DNA from: Streptomyces sp. NRRL S-37
GTDB lineage: Bacteria; Actinomycetota; Actinomycetes; Streptomycetales; Streptomycetaceae
Assembly (NCBI RefSeq): GCF_000721605.1
Contig: NZ_JOIZ01000026.1
Location: forward strand, 1-64,000
DNA: 64,000 nucleotides
Reading direction: 5' to 3'
Position numbers and translations under genes: made by a program. Shown piece after piece: positions 38,701 through 47,442 of the stretch. Within the stretch, counting starts at the first letter, position 1. Each line of letters begins with the position of its first letter. The notes below the pieces were generated by a model that had not been told where the DNA came from, searched no databases, and worked only from the letters and a program-made list of their open reading frames with translations.

Positions 38701-39873
38701 ATGAGCAGCACCGTCATCAGCGACATCGCCACGCTGGTCACCAACGACCCCTCCCTCGGTGACAGTTCCCCTCTCGGTCTGATCCGGGACGCGGCCGTCG
38801 TCATCGAGGGCGACCGCGTCGTGTGGACCGGTGAATCAAGCAAAGCACCCGCCACTGACAACCGGGTCGACGCCGGAGGCCGGGCGGTCCTGCCGGGCTT
38901 CGTCGACTCCCACTCCCACCTGGTCTTCGCCGGCGACCGCACCGAGGAGTTCAACGCCCGCATGTCGGGCCGCGCCTACAGCGCCGGCGGCATCCGTACG
39001 ACCGTCGCCGCCACCCGGACCGCCGGCGACGCGGAACTGGAGGCGAACCTCACCCGTCTCCTCGGCGAGGCGCTCCGCCAGGGCACCACGACCTTCGAGA
39101 CCAAGTCCGGCTACGGCCTGACCGTCGAGGACGAGGCCCGCGCCCTGCGCCTGGCCGCCCGCCACACCGACGAGGTCACCTACCTCGGTGCCCACGTCGT
39201 CGCGCCCGAGTACGCCGAGGACCCGGCCGGTTACGTCGCCCTGGTCACCGGCGAGATGCTGGACGCCTGCGCGCCGTACGCCCGCTGGATCGACGTCTTC
39301 TGCGAGAAGGGCGCCTTCGACGGCGACCAGGCCCGCGCGATCCTCACCGCCGGAAAGGCGAAGGGCCTGCACCCGCGCGTCCACGCCAACCAGTTGTCGT
39401 ACGGCCCCGGCGTCCGGCTCGCCGTCGAGCTCGACGCGGCCAGCGCCGACCACTGCACCCACCTCACCGACGCCGACGTGGACGCCCTCGCGAACAGCCA
39501 CACCGTCGCCACCCTGCTCCCCGGCGCCGAGTTCTCCACCCGCGCCGCGTGGCCGGACGCCCGGCGGCTCCTCGACGCCGGGGCCACGGTCGCGCTGTCC
39601 ACCGACTGCAACCCCGGCTCGTCCTTCACGTCCTCCGTCCCCTTCTGCGTCGCGCTCGCGGTGCGGGACATGGGGATGACGCCGGACGAGGCCGTCTGGT
39701 CGGCCACGGCGGGCGGCGCGGCGGCCCTGCGCCGCACCGACATCGGCCGGCTGACCCCGGGCGCGTACGCCGACCTCACCCTTCTCGACGCCCCGAGCCA
39801 CGTCCACCTCGCCTACCGGCCCGGTGTGCCGCTGGTCGCGGGCGTGTGGCGACGGGGCGTGCGCGAGGTGTGA
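38701..39873 (+). CDS. hutI: imidazolonepropionase
   Basis: A 390-residue metal-dependent hydrolase that opens the ring of imidazolonepropionate to formimidoylglutamate, step three of histidine breakdown. The metal motif [17 protein letters not shown] is near residue 65. The substrate motif ETKSGYGL (about 136), the metal ligand in RVHANQLS (about 230) and the catalytic Asp in [11 protein letters not shown] (about 300) are intact. ATG 38701 follows GAGG and lies 23 bases after hutF. It is last in the operon. A much longer open frame running into it from 35842 is a shadow, and only this part is the gene. Confidence 0.95.
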   Translation: MSSTVISDIATLVTNDPSLGDSSPLGLIRDAAVVIEGDRVVWTGESSKAPATDNRVDAGGRAVLPGFVDSHSHLVFAGDRTEEFNARMSGRAYSAGGIRTTVAATRTAGDAELEANLTRLLGEALRQGTTTFETKSGYGLTVEDEARALRLAARHTDEVTYLGAHVVAPEYAEDPAGYVALVTGEMLDACAPYARWIDVFCEKGAFDGDQARAILTAGKAKGLHPRVHANQLSYGPGVRLAVELDAASADHCTHLTDADVDALANSHTVATLLPGAEFSTRAAWPDARRLLDAGATVALSTDCNPGSSFTSSVPFCVALAVRDMGMTPDEAVWSATAGGAAALRRTDIGRLTPGAYADLTLLDAPSHVHLAYRPGVPLVAGVWRRGVREV

Positions 39874-39888
39874 GCGGCGCGAGGCGCC

Positions 39889-39960
39889 CCGGGACATCCC
39901 GAAGGGGCAGTCCGGCTCCGGGACATCCCGAAGGGGGCGGCCCGGTCCCGGACCGCCCCC
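39889..39960. terminator. terminator between hutI and the sigma factor gene
   Basis: CCGGGACATCCCGAAGGGG occurs twice in direct repeat (from 39889 and from 39918). The second is followed by the hairpin GGGGGCGG (39933-39940) / CCGCCCCC (39953-39960), which ends in TTGAGG. It separates convergent genes. Confidence 0.7.
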
Positions 39961-39987
39961 TTGAGGACAGGCGTCACCCGGTGAGGA

Positions 39988-40902
39988 TCACTCCTCGACC
40001 GTGAGCCCCTTGCGCAGCTTCACCAGCGTCCGCGACAGCAGGCGGGAGACGTGCATCTGGGAGATGCCCAGTTCCTCGCCGATCTCCGACTGGGTCATGC
40101 CCGCGACGAAGCGCAGCGAGAGGATCTTCCGGTCCCGCTGCGGCAGTTCGGCGATCAGGGGCTTCAACGACTCGATGTACTCGATGCCTTCGAGTCCGTG
40201 GTCCTCGTACCCGATCCGGTCCGCCAGGGCGCCCTCGGTGTCGTCCTCCTCCGGCTGGGCGTCCAGCGAGGAGGCGGTGTAGGCGTTCGACGCCGCCATG
40301 CCCTCGATCACCTCGTCGTTGGTGATGCCCAGACGCCCGGCCAGCTCGGCCACCGTCGGCGCCCGGTCCAGCTGCTGGGCCAGCTCGTCACCGGCCTTGG
40401 CCAGGTCGAGCCGGAGCTCCTGCAGCCGGCGCGGCACGCGCACGGACCACGAGGTGTCGCGGAAGAAGCGCTTGATCTCGCCGATGATGGTGGGCATCGC
40501 GAAGGTGGGGAACTCCACGCCGCGCGACATCTCGAAGCGGTCGATCGCCTTGATCAGGCCGATGGTGCCGACCTGGATGATGTCCTCCATCGGTTCGCTG
40601 CGCGAACGGAAACGGGAGGCGGCGAACTTGACCAGGGCGAGGTTCAGCTCCACGAGCGTGTTGCGTACGTACGAATACTCGTGGGTGCCTTCCTCCAGCG
40701 ACTCGAGGCGCTCGAAGAGGGTCTTGGAGAGGGCTCGGGCGTCGACCGGTCCCACCTCGTCGTACGGGGGGATCTCCGGGAGCCCGGCGAGCAGGTCGTC
40801 CGGGACGACGACCAGGTCGTCCTGTTCGATGGGATTCAGATGTTCCGGAGGGAGTGTCGACGTCGCTTCAGGGGTACGCGATGCGTCGAGCCGGGGTGAC
40901 AT
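39988..40902 (-). CDS. SigB/SigF-type alternative sigma factor (possible SigI)
   Basis: A 304-residue group 3 sigma factor of the stress/sporulation class. Region 2 (ALVKFAASRFRSRSEPMEDIIQVGTIGLIKAIDRFE) is near residue 85, region 3 (RVPRRLQELRLDLAKAGDELAQ) near 135, and the region 4 helix-turn-helix (MTQSEIGEELGISQMHVSRLLSRTL) near 270. ATG 40902 is chosen for its GGAGG Shine-Dalgarno; ATGs at 40926 and 40914 lie upstream in frame. Divergent genes encode an anti-anti-sigma and an anti-sigma ATPase, a complete partner-switch set. The locus matches, from memory, the S. coelicolor sigI region linked to osmotic stress. Confidence 0.92.
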   Translation of the reverse strand: MSPRLDASRTPEATSTLPPEHLNPIEQDDLVVVPDDLLAGLPEIPPYDEVGPVDARALSKTLFERLESLEEGTHEYSYVRNTLVELNLALVKFAASRFRSRSEPMEDIIQVGTIGLIKAIDRFEMSRGVEFPTFAMPTIIGEIKRFFRDTSWSVRVPRRLQELRLDLAKAGDELAQQLDRAPTVAELAGRLGITNDEVIEGMAASNAYTASSLDAQPEEDDTEGALADRIGYEDHGLEGIEYIESLKPLIAELPQRDRKILSLRFVAGMTQSEIGEELGISQMHVSRLLSRTLVKLRKGLTVEE

Positions 40903-41025
40903 GATGTCCTCCATCGTTCTCGGCATATGGCTGCCGAAGCCGATACGTGCACTGCGGTGTGCGGCGCCTCCAAAGCCGGCCGTGTCGGTTACGTGTTCTT
41001 GCCTGGGTGCGTGTTCCTACTAGCC

Positions 41026-41048
41026 CTACCCGCTTTCCCGAGCCAACC
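41026..41048 (-). promoter_or_regulatory. possible SigB-type promoter of the sigma gene
   Basis: On the minus strand, GGTT (41048-41045), 13 bases, GGGTAG (41031-41026) approaches the Streptomyces SigB-class consensus GNNT-N14-16-GGGTAC/T. It would suggest autoregulation; the spacer is one base short. Confidence 0.3.
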
Positions 41049-41171
41049 GCAAGTGCGTTACGTTCGTATATGTCCGTTTGTGTGTGATTGTTCGGCTGTC
41101 GAAGCGTGGCCATAGGGCGTAATGTTCGAGGACGTCAGCAGGCAGCCACGAGGTCGGGAGAGAGAGACGGC

Positions 41172-41549
41172 ATGGACCGCGGGACGGTCGGCAGCGCACA
41201 GTCTGGCCGGCTTCTGGTCGAGGTGCGAGAAGAGGGCCCCAGTGCCGTCGTGACTCCGGCGGGTGAGTTGGATCACCACACCGCCGATCTGTTGCGTGAG
41301 CCACTGGAGGACTGCCTCGCCAAGGGATTCAAGCGGCTTGTCATCGACTGCTCCCGGCTGGAGTTCTGTGACTCCACGGGGCTGAACGTGCTGCTCGGTG
41401 CCCGGCTGAAGGCCGAGGCGGCAGGGGGCGGGGTCCATCTCGTGGGGATGCAGCCCGTCGTCGCGCGGGTGTTCGAGATCACGGGGGCGGACGCGGTGTT
41501 CACCGTCCACGACACTCTCGAGGCGGCGCTGGCCGACGATTCGGCGTGA
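41172..41549 (+). CDS. STAS-domain anti-anti-sigma factor
   Basis: A 125-residue SpoIIAA/RsbV-type protein that binds an anti-sigma kinase when dephosphorylated. The single STAS domain spans the protein. The phosphorylatable Ser is in LEFCDSTGLNVLLGARL (about residue 76), with the usual VVTPAGELDHHTA strand before it. ATG 41172 is used, with GAGAGAGACGG upstream. It is divergent from the sigma factor and followed by the anti-sigma ATPase in the same direction, so the three probably form one partner-switch module. Confidence 0.93.
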   Translation: MDRGTVGSAQSGRLLVEVREEGPSAVVTPAGELDHHTADLLREPLEDCLAKGFKRLVIDCSRLEFCDSTGLNVLLGARLKAEAAGGGVHLVGMQPVVARVFEITGADAVFTVHDTLEAALADDSA

Positions 41550-41791
41550 CCCGCGCGGGCACGCCCGGCGGGGCGCTCCCGTCACTCCCGTCGTCGGAGA
41601 GTCCCTTCCGCCGCGCCTTTTCGTGCGAATACGGGGGTGTCCCCTCGGTCCGCCCGGGCAGGAGACACCCTGAACGCGCCGGACACGGTGGTCGCGAGGG
41701 CGCCGGGAACCGGACGCGCCGTATGCGCGTGACCGATCGAGTACGGAAACTTGTGAATCGTGAACTGGTGACACGGTGAGGTGAAGCGCTG

Positions 41792-42355
41792 ATGAGCACC
41801 ACCCGGCCCTGCTCGCCGGGCGACCGCGGTCCGGAGCCCAGTGGCGCTTCCGGGCCGCCCGTGGGCGGCGCGCCGACGAGGAGCGCGCCCGACGGGGGCG
41901 TCGCCGTGCCCACCGTGCCGCCGGAGTCCTCCGAGCCGTCGGACGGCGGTCAGGTCCGCCGGCTGAGCTTCGACGACCAGAGCGGCGTCGTACCGCTCGC
42001 CCGTGACTTCACCCGCCAGGCGTTGTACGCGTGGGGCTGGCTGCCCGCGGCCACCGCCGACCGGCGGGCCGCCGCCGAGGACGTCCTGCTCGTCGTCTCC
42101 GAGCTGGTCACCAACGCCTGCCTGCACGCCGAGGGGCCGGACCATCTGGCCATCACCTGCGACAGGAAGGTGATCCGGATCGAGGTCACCGACCGGGGTG
42201 CGGGGCAGCCGGCCCCGCGCACCCCGCACCGGGCGGGGCGGCCGGGTGGCCACGGCATGTTCATCGTGCAGCGGCTCTGTCTGGACTGGGGGGTCGTACG
42301 GGCCCCGGAGGTCGCGGGCAAGACGGTCTGGGCGGAACTCGGGGCACCCGCGTAG
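41792..42355 (+). CDS. anti-sigma factor, RsbW-type ATPase/kinase
   Basis: A 187-residue protein with a GHKL ATPase domain (about 55-185). The N-box is VVSELVTNACLHA (about 105), G1 is VTDRGAG (about 130) and G2 is GGHGMFIVQRL (about 152). Such proteins sequester a sigma factor and phosphorylate the STAS partner. The first ~50 residues are a Pro/Gly/Ser-rich extension not usual in RsbW. Five GTGA words crowd the 40 bases before ATG 41792 and supply a weak Shine-Dalgarno. It is paired with the STAS gene upstream and should act on the divergent sigma factor (inference from neighbourhood). Confidence 0.88.
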   Translation: MSTTRPCSPGDRGPEPSGASGPPVGGAPTRSAPDGGVAVPTVPPESSEPSDGGQVRRLSFDDQSGVVPLARDFTRQALYAWGWLPAATADRRAAAEDVLLVVSELVTNACLHAEGPDHLAITCDRKVIRIEVTDRGAGQPAPRTPHRAGRPGGHGMFIVQRLCLDWGVVRAPEVAGKTVWAELGAPA

Positions 42356-42417
42356 CTCCGGCCCGCGGTCGCGGCCGGAGCCCGGCACCGGTCCGCGCCG
42401 GTTCCGGCCTGAGGGTT

Positions 42418-42588
42418 TCCTCGCCCCCGCCGCCCCTTCCCATTCCCGTCCCCGGGGGCGCTGCCCCCAGACCCCTGCTCCTCAAACGCCGGAGGGGCTA
42501 AATCTCAGCCCCTCTGGGGGAGTTTGAGGAGCGGGGTCCGGGGCGGAGCCCCAGGTAGGGACGGGAAGGGGCGGCGGGGGCGAAAAAA
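42418..42588. repeat. ~170-bp palindrome, double copy of family A repeat
   Basis: The left arm (about 42418-42500) and right arm (about 42504-42588) are inverted complements over most of their length, closing on GAGGGGCT/AGCCCCTC. The right end has a GCGAAAAAAG tail. It sits between convergent genes and should form a very stable hairpin on both strands. Its words recur singly at 5895-5972 and 58476-58560. Confidence 0.85.
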
Positions 42589-42620
42589 GCAAAGGATCGC
42601 ACCCCCACCCCCTTGAACGC

Positions 42621-42659
42621 CCGAAGGGCCCCGCATCCGATGGATGCGGGGCCCTTCGG
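42621..42659. terminator. perfect 18-bp terminator before the peptide transporter gene end
   Basis: CCGAAGGGCCCCGCATCC (42621-42638), loop GAT, then GGATGCGGGGCCCTTCGG (42642-42659), between convergent genes. Confidence 0.85.
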
Positions 42660-42674
42660 CGAGCCGGGAAAGGC

Positions 42675-44171
42675 TCAGCGCACGTCGCCCATGAGGGCCT
42701 TGACCTTGCCGCGGTACATCCACACCGCGACACCGGCGACCACCGCGAGGCTCGCCTCCATCGCGACGATGCCCGTCTTGTTCAGGTCGACACCGGCGAG
42801 GGAGAGCAGACCGGTCGTGGCGTCACCGGCGGTGACGGCCAGGAACCAGACGCCCATCATCTGCGAGGCGTACTTCACCGGAGCCATCTTCGTCGTCACC
42901 GACAGGCCGACCGGGGAGAGCAGCAGCTCGCCGCAGGTCTGGACGAAGTAGATCGCCACCAGCCACATGGCCGCCGCCTTGTGGCCGCCCTCCGCGATGC
43001 CCAGCGGGGCCAGGAAGAGGAAGAAGGACGCACCGACCAGGACCAGACCGAAGGAGAACTTGACGATCGTGCTCGGCTCCTTGCCGCGGCGGGCGAGCGC
43101 CAGCCACAGCGTGGCGAAGACCGGGGCCAGGGCCATGATGATGACCGGGTTGACCGACTGGTACCAGGAGACCGGGAAGTCCCAGCCGAGGACGCTGTTC
43201 TCGGCCGAGGAGTCGGCGAAGAGCGACAGCGTCGAGCCGCCCTGGTCGTAGATCATCCAGAAGACGGCGGCGGCGACGAAGAACCAGATGTACGCCGACA
43301 TCTTGGACTGCTCGGCGCGGTCCAGGGACTTGTCACGCTTGATGCGGGTCAGCACCAGCACCGGGATGATCACGCCGAGCAGGGTCAGCGGGACCAGGAT
43401 CCAGTTCAGGGTGTAGGCGCCGGAGAAGCCGACGATCGCGTAGAAGACGACGGCGAGCGCGGCCCAGAACGCGGCCTTGCGCAGCGTGGAGGTCTTCTCT
43501 TCCGCCGACAGCGGCTTCGGGACCACGCTGGAGTGGGGGGCCAGGTGGCGGCTGCCGAGCAGGAACTGGACCACGCCCAGGCCCATGCCCAGCGCGGCGA
43601 GCGCGAAGCCCAGGTGCCAGTTGACGCTCTCACCGATGGTGCCGATGACCAGCGGCGCGGCGAAGGCACCCAGGTTGATGCCCATGTAGAAGACGGTGAA
43701 GCCACCGTCCCGGCGCGGGTCGTCCGGACCCTGGTAGAGCTGGCCGACCATCGTGGAGATGTTGGCCTTCAGCAGACCGGAACCGATGGCGACCAGGCCG
43801 AGCCCCGCGTAGAAGGTGCCGGAGGAGGGCAGGGCCAGCGTCAGGTGGCCCAGCATGATGATTCCGCCGGCGACGGCGACGGTCTTGCGGGGTCCCCAGA
43901 CACGGTCGCCGAACCAGCCGCCCGGCATCGTGAGCAGGTACACCAGCGAGAGGTACACCGAGTAGATCGCGGTCGCGGTGCCGGCACTGAGGCCGAGGCC
44001 GCCCGGCGCGACCAGGTACAGCGGGAGCAGAGCCCTCATGCCGTAGTAGGAGAAACGCTCCCACATCTCGGTCATGAAAAGAGTGGCCAGTCCGCGGGGG
44101 TGGCCGAAGAAGGTCTTCTCGGATCCGGGGGTGCCCGGAGTGACCGAGTCCTTCGTCAGGCTGGACGCCAT
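42675..44171 (-). CDS. POT/PTR2 family proton-dependent oligopeptide transporter
   Basis: A 498-residue importer of di- and tripeptides with about 14 hydrophobic segments. The proton-coupling motif EMWERFSYYGMRALLPLY is in helix 1 (about residue 33) and the PTR2 signature FTVFYMGINLGAF lies in helix 5 (about 150). A charged central loop (PKPLSAEEKTSTLRK) and the later NPVIIMALAPVFATLW fit bacterial DtpT-like carriers. ATG 44171 has AAGGA eight bases upstream; longer open frame before it is unlikely to be translated. It is divergent from the two-component operon. Confidence 0.93.
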   Translation of the reverse strand: MASSLTKDSVTPGTPGSEKTFFGHPRGLATLFMTEMWERFSYYGMRALLPLYLVAPGGLGLSAGTATAIYSVYLSLVYLLTMPGGWFGDRVWGPRKTVAVAGGIIMLGHLTLALPSSGTFYAGLGLVAIGSGLLKANISTMVGQLYQGPDDPRRDGGFTVFYMGINLGAFAAPLVIGTIGESVNWHLGFALAALGMGLGVVQFLLGSRHLAPHSSVVPKPLSAEEKTSTLRKAAFWAALAVVFYAIVGFSGAYTLNWILVPLTLLGVIIPVLVLTRIKRDKSLDRAEQSKMSAYIWFFVAAAVFWMIYDQGGSTLSLFADSSAENSVLGWDFPVSWYQSVNPVIIMALAPVFATLWLALARRGKEPSTIVKFSFGLVLVGASFFLFLAPLGIAEGGHKAAAMWLVAIYFVQTCGELLLSPVGLSVTTKMAPVKYASQMMGVWFLAVTAGDATTGLLSLAGVDLNKTGIVAMEASLAVVAGVAVWMYRGKVKALMGDVR

Positions 44172-44673
44172 GGTCGATCCTTGCTGGTCGGGACGCGTCG
44201 CGCGAGCGTGTACGCGCCCGGTGGGGGGCGGCCGGCACCAGCGGGGCCTGACCGTCCACCCCACGCCCGGGGGAGGGCCGCTCCGGGTCGCGGAACGGCG
44301 GACGGCGACCACCGGGATCCACGCCCCGCCGTGCGTCTGCGCGCGACGGGGCCCGGCCACAGGTCATTCCTTCCGGGGCCGGCGCACAGGCCGGCCCGCA
44401 CACAAAAGAGACCCTCGGCGTCAACTGCGCCAAAGGTCCCCGTGGTGCAACAGGCGTTGATTCACCATACGGCAGGACAGTGCCGGATATGGAAGGACTT
44501 GAGACGAGGATCACAGGTTTCACCGGAACCGCGATCACTCATTCGAAGGTCTGCCCTAGGTTCGCACCCCACAGCCGCAGGTGCGAACCGGAGCCGCCTC
44601 AGGTGAGAAACGGGTATGCCGGAGGTAAGAGTCAACGCTCGCGATCACACCCCGGGCCCCGTGACGGCGGGAC
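44172..44673. promoter_or_regulatory. long divergent regulatory region with inverted repeats
   Basis: About 500 bases without a gene. Two inverted repeats stand out: GGTTCGCACC (44559-44568) with GGTGCGAACC (44580-44589), perfect over 10 bp with an 11-base spacer, and the less perfect CCATACGGCA / TGCCGGATATGG (about 44465-44495). Both could be operators for the peptide transporter or the two-component genes. The region near 44400-44460 is less GC-rich and may hold the transporter promoter. Confidence 0.5.
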
Positions 44674-44679
44674 TACCAT
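44674..44679 (+). promoter_or_regulatory. -10 box of a probably leaderless response-regulator gene
   Basis: TACCAT ends seven bases before ATG 44687. There is no Shine-Dalgarno and no clear -35. Confidence 0.45.
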
Positions 44680-44686
44680 CACTGGC

Positions 44687-45364
44687 ATGACCCGTGTACT
44701 GCTCGCCGAGGACGACGCGTCCATCTCGGAGCCGCTGGCCCGCGCCCTGCGCCGGGAGGGATACGAAGTCGAGGTGCGTGAGGACGGACCCACCGCGCTC
44801 GAAGCCGGCATGCAGGGCGGCGTCGACCTGGTGGTGCTGGACCTCGGACTGCCCGGCATGGACGGTCTGGAGGTCGCCCGCCGGCTCCGCTCCGAGGGGC
44901 ACACGGTTCCCCTGCTGATCCTGACCGCGCGCGCCGACGAGGTGGACACGGTCGTCGGCCTGGACGCGGGCGCCGACGACTACGTCACCAAGCCGTTCCG
45001 GCTCGCCGAGCTGCTGGCCCGGGTCCGGGCCCTGCTGCGGCGCGGTTCCGCCGAACCCCAGCAGCCGCCCGCCACCCACGGCGTGCGCATCGACGTCGAG
45101 TCGCACCGGGCCTGGATGGGCGACGAGGAGCTCCAGCTCACCGCGAAGGAGTTCGACCTGCTGCGGGTCCTGGTACGGGACGCGGGCCGGGTCGTCACCC
45201 GCGACCAGCTGATGCGCGAGGTCTGGGACACCACCTGGTGGTCCTCCACCAAGACCCTCGACATGCACATCTCCTGGCTGCGCAAGAAGCTGGGCGACGA
45301 CGCGGCCAACCCCCGCTACATCGCGACCGTGCGCGGTGTGGGCTTCCGTTTCGAGAAGAGCTGA
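44687..45364 (+). CDS. OmpR/PhoB-family response regulator
   Basis: A 225-residue DNA-binding response regulator. The receiver domain has the acidic pair LAEDDAS (about 7), the phospho-Asp in DLVVLDLGLPGMDG (about 50), Thr in LILTARADE (about 80) and Lys in YVTKPFRLAE (about 102). The winged-helix domain (about 130-222) ends with the usual TVRGVGFRFE. ATG 44687 lies seven bases after TACCAT, so translation is probably leaderless. The cognate histidine kinase follows 54 bases downstream. The signal is not evident from neighbours, although the divergent gene is a peptide transporter. Confidence 0.94.
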   Translation: MTRVLLAEDDASISEPLARALRREGYEVEVREDGPTALEAGMQGGVDLVVLDLGLPGMDGLEVARRLRSEGHTVPLLILTARADEVDTVVGLDAGADDYVTKPFRLAELLARVRALLRRGSAEPQQPPATHGVRIDVESHRAWMGDEELQLTAKEFDLLRVLVRDAGRVVTRDQLMREVWDTTWWSSTKTLDMHISWLRKKLGDDAANPRYIATVRGVGFRFEKS

Positions 45365-45418
45365 ACCCCGCCGGGGCCCGCCCGCGGGCAACCGGGGTTC
45401 GCCAGTGAGTAAGAGGAC

Positions 45419-46693
45419 ATGCGCCGCCGCCTGATCCAGTCCACGCTCGCCGTGGTTCTCGTCGTGATCGCCGTCTTCGGCGTCTCCCTGGTGATCGTCG
45501 AGACCCGCACCATCAGCGAGAGCGCCCGGGAGCGGGTGGAGTCCGAGGCCGTCCGGCTGGCCAGCATCGTCGACAGCCGGCTGCTCGTCGAGGACAAGGT
45601 CACCGCCGAGATCATCAGCGACCAGGTCACCGAGGACCGGTACGCCGTCATCGAGATCCCCGGCAAGCCGCCCATCGAGGTCGGCACCAAGCCGGACGGC
45701 GACGTCATCAGCGCCACGGAACCCGGTGAGGAGGGCGAGACGGTCACCGTCCAGGAGCCGCGCTCCTCGGTGACCCGGGAGGTCGGCCGTACGCTGCTGA
45801 TCATCGTCCTGGTGGCGCTGCTCGCGGTGGTCGCGGCGGTACTGTTGGCGATCCGCCAGGCCAGCAGGCTCGCCTCCCCGCTGACCGACCTCGCGGAGAC
45901 CGCCGAACGCCTCGGCTCCGGCGACCCCCGCCCCCGCCACCGCCGCTACGGCGTTCCCGAGCTGGACCGGGTCGCGGACGTGCTGGACCACTCCGCCGAA
46001 CGCATCGCCCGCATGCTGACCGCCGAGCGGCGCCTCGCCGCCGACGCCTCCCACCAGCTGCGCACCCCCCTCACCGCCCTGTCCATGCGCCTGGAGGAGA
46101 TCACCCTCACCGACGACCCGGACACGGTGAAGGAGGAGGCCACGATCGCGCTGACGCAGGTGGAGCGGCTGACGGACGTGGTGGAGCGGCTGCTGACCAA
46201 CTCCCGCGACCCGCGCACCGGCTCCGCGGTCACCTTCGACCTCGACGAGGTGATCCAGCAGCAGCTCGCCGAGTGGCGCCCCGCCTACCGCAGCGCGGGC
46301 CGCGCGATCGTCACCTCCGGCAAGCGCGGGCTGCGGGCGGTGGGCACGCCGGGCGCGGTCGCCCAGGTGCTGGCGGCGCTGATCGAGAACTCGCTGATGC
46401 ACGGGGGCGGCACGGTCGCCCTGCGTACCCGCGTCACCGGCAACCAGGTCGTCGTCGAGGTCACCGACGAGGGACCGGGTGTCCCCGCCGACCTGGGCGC
46501 GCGGATCTTCGAACGGGCGATCAGCGGCCGCAACTCCACCGGCATCGGCCTCGCCGTCGCCCGCGACCTCGCGGAGGCGGACGGCGGCCGCCTGGAGATG
46601 CTCCAGGCCAGCCCGGCCGTTTTCGGCCTGTTCCTCTCCCGCACACCGCCGCAGAAGTCCCCGGACGACGAGTCCCACCGGACGGTGCGCTGA
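45419..46693 (+). CDS. sensor histidine kinase
   Basis: A 424-residue membrane kinase partnered with the upstream regulator. Two transmembrane helices (LAVVLVVIAVFGVSLVIVET, about 8-28, and TLLIIVLVALLAVVAAVLLA, about 122-142) frame a ~95-residue extracytoplasmic sensor. HAMP follows, then the DHp domain with the phospho-His in ADASHQLRTPLTAL (about 210). The ATPase domain has an N-box near LIENSLMHGG (about 322), G1 VTDEGPGVP and G2 STGIGLAVARDLAEADGG (about 378). ATG 45419 follows AAGAGGA. It ends three bases before the convergent GtrA gene. Confidence 0.93.
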   Translation: MRRRLIQSTLAVVLVVIAVFGVSLVIVETRTISESARERVESEAVRLASIVDSRLLVEDKVTAEIISDQVTEDRYAVIEIPGKPPIEVGTKPDGDVISATEPGEEGETVTVQEPRSSVTREVGRTLLIIVLVALLAVVAAVLLAIRQASRLASPLTDLAETAERLGSGDPRPRHRRYGVPELDRVADVLDHSAERIARMLTAERRLAADASHQLRTPLTALSMRLEEITLTDDPDTVKEEATIALTQVERLTDVVERLLTNSRDPRTGSAVTFDLDEVIQQQLAEWRPAYRSAGRAIVTSGKRGLRAVGTPGAVAQVLAALIENSLMHGGGTVALRTRVTGNQVVVEVTDEGPGVPADLGARIFERAISGRNSTGIGLAVARDLAEADGGRLEMLQASPAVFGLFLSRTPPQKSPDDESHRTVR

Positions 46694-46696
46694 CGG

Positions 46697-47245
46697 TCAG
46701 GGCACGCGCTGCGTCGTGCGGGAGCCCTGGGAGTCGTCGGAGGGGGCGCCCCGCGTCACCGGCTCCCGCACCGGCAGCGCGCGGAACACCCAGGTCCGGT
46801 ACGACCAGAAGCGGAACAGGGTCGCCACACCGATGCCCAGGAACTTGAAGATGTTGCTCTGCAGCGGGCTGTCCCAGCCGAAACCGTACGTCGCCGTGTA
46901 CAGCACACCGTTCTCGATCACCAGGCCGACCGCGCTGAACAGCAGGAACAGCGTCATCTCCCGGGTGCGCCCGGACTTGTCGCGGTCCCGGTAGGCGAAG
47001 TAGCGGAAGCCGAGGTAGTTGAAGACGATCGCGACGACGGTCGCGATGACGCTCGCTCGCACCACCTGGAGGTCCGTCACCTGCCGGACCAGGTTGAACA
47101 CGAGGAGATTGACCAGCAGGCCCACTCCGCCGACCGCACCGAACTTCACGACCTCGCGGACCAGCCGGTCGATCCGCTCCCGTACGGTGCCGCGCGGGGC
47201 CGGAGCCGGGGCCGTGGTCGGAGGCCCTGAGGAACCGTGTCCCAT
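46697..47245 (-). CDS. GtrA family membrane protein
   Basis: A 182-residue protein with a Pro-rich leader (about 1-25) and four hydrophobic helices in the GtrA pattern: VVKFGAVGGVGLLVNLLVF (about 33), ASVIATVVAIVFNYLGFRYFAY (about 62), MTLFLLFSAVGLVIENGVLYTATY (about 98) and IFKFLGIGVATLFRFWSYRTWVF (about 135). The family is implicated in moving lipid-linked sugars across the membrane for surface polysaccharides. It may support the envelope glycopolymer genes farther along the window (inference). ATG 47245 is chosen. Confidence 0.9.
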   Translation of the reverse strand: MGHGSSGPPTTAPAPAPRGTVRERIDRLVREVVKFGAVGGVGLLVNLLVFNLVRQVTDLQVVRASVIATVVAIVFNYLGFRYFAYRDRDKSGRTREMTLFLLFSAVGLVIENGVLYTATYGFGWDSPLQSNIFKFLGIGVATLFRFWSYRTWVFRALPVREPVTRGAPSDDSQGSRTTQRVP

Positions 47246-47430
47246 GGTGGTGCTGGCCCCCGTCCGTCGGTTGGCGTCGATCAGACCATGCTAACCATCC
47301 GCATCCGCGATCTTCCTGCGGACGAGGAACGCGACCGCGGATCGGCCGCAGATCCGCCGAGGACCACTCGCGGATCACTCGCGGATCGTCCGGGAAGAGG
47401 CCGGTAAACCGGCCACGGTGGCTCGGCCGA

Positions 47431-47436
47431 TACCCT
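47431..47436 (+). promoter_or_regulatory. -10 box of a probably leaderless purK
   Basis: TACCCT, then six bases to GTG 47443. No Shine-Dalgarno is better placed than the GGGGG in between. Confidence 0.5.
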
Positions 47437-47442
47437 GGGGGC

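Noticed and set aside
35842..39873. A single 1343-codon open frame spanning the hut operon
   Set aside because: It is a GC-driven shadow. Only its last 391 codons (from 38701) are hutI; the rest lies out of frame over the M20 hydrolase and hutF genes, whose motifs are intact in their own frames.
44559..44589. tRNA T-arm or small RNA gene suggested by GGTTCGCACC
   Set aside because: No acceptor, D-arm or anticodon arm can be built around it. It is better read as an operator or hairpin.
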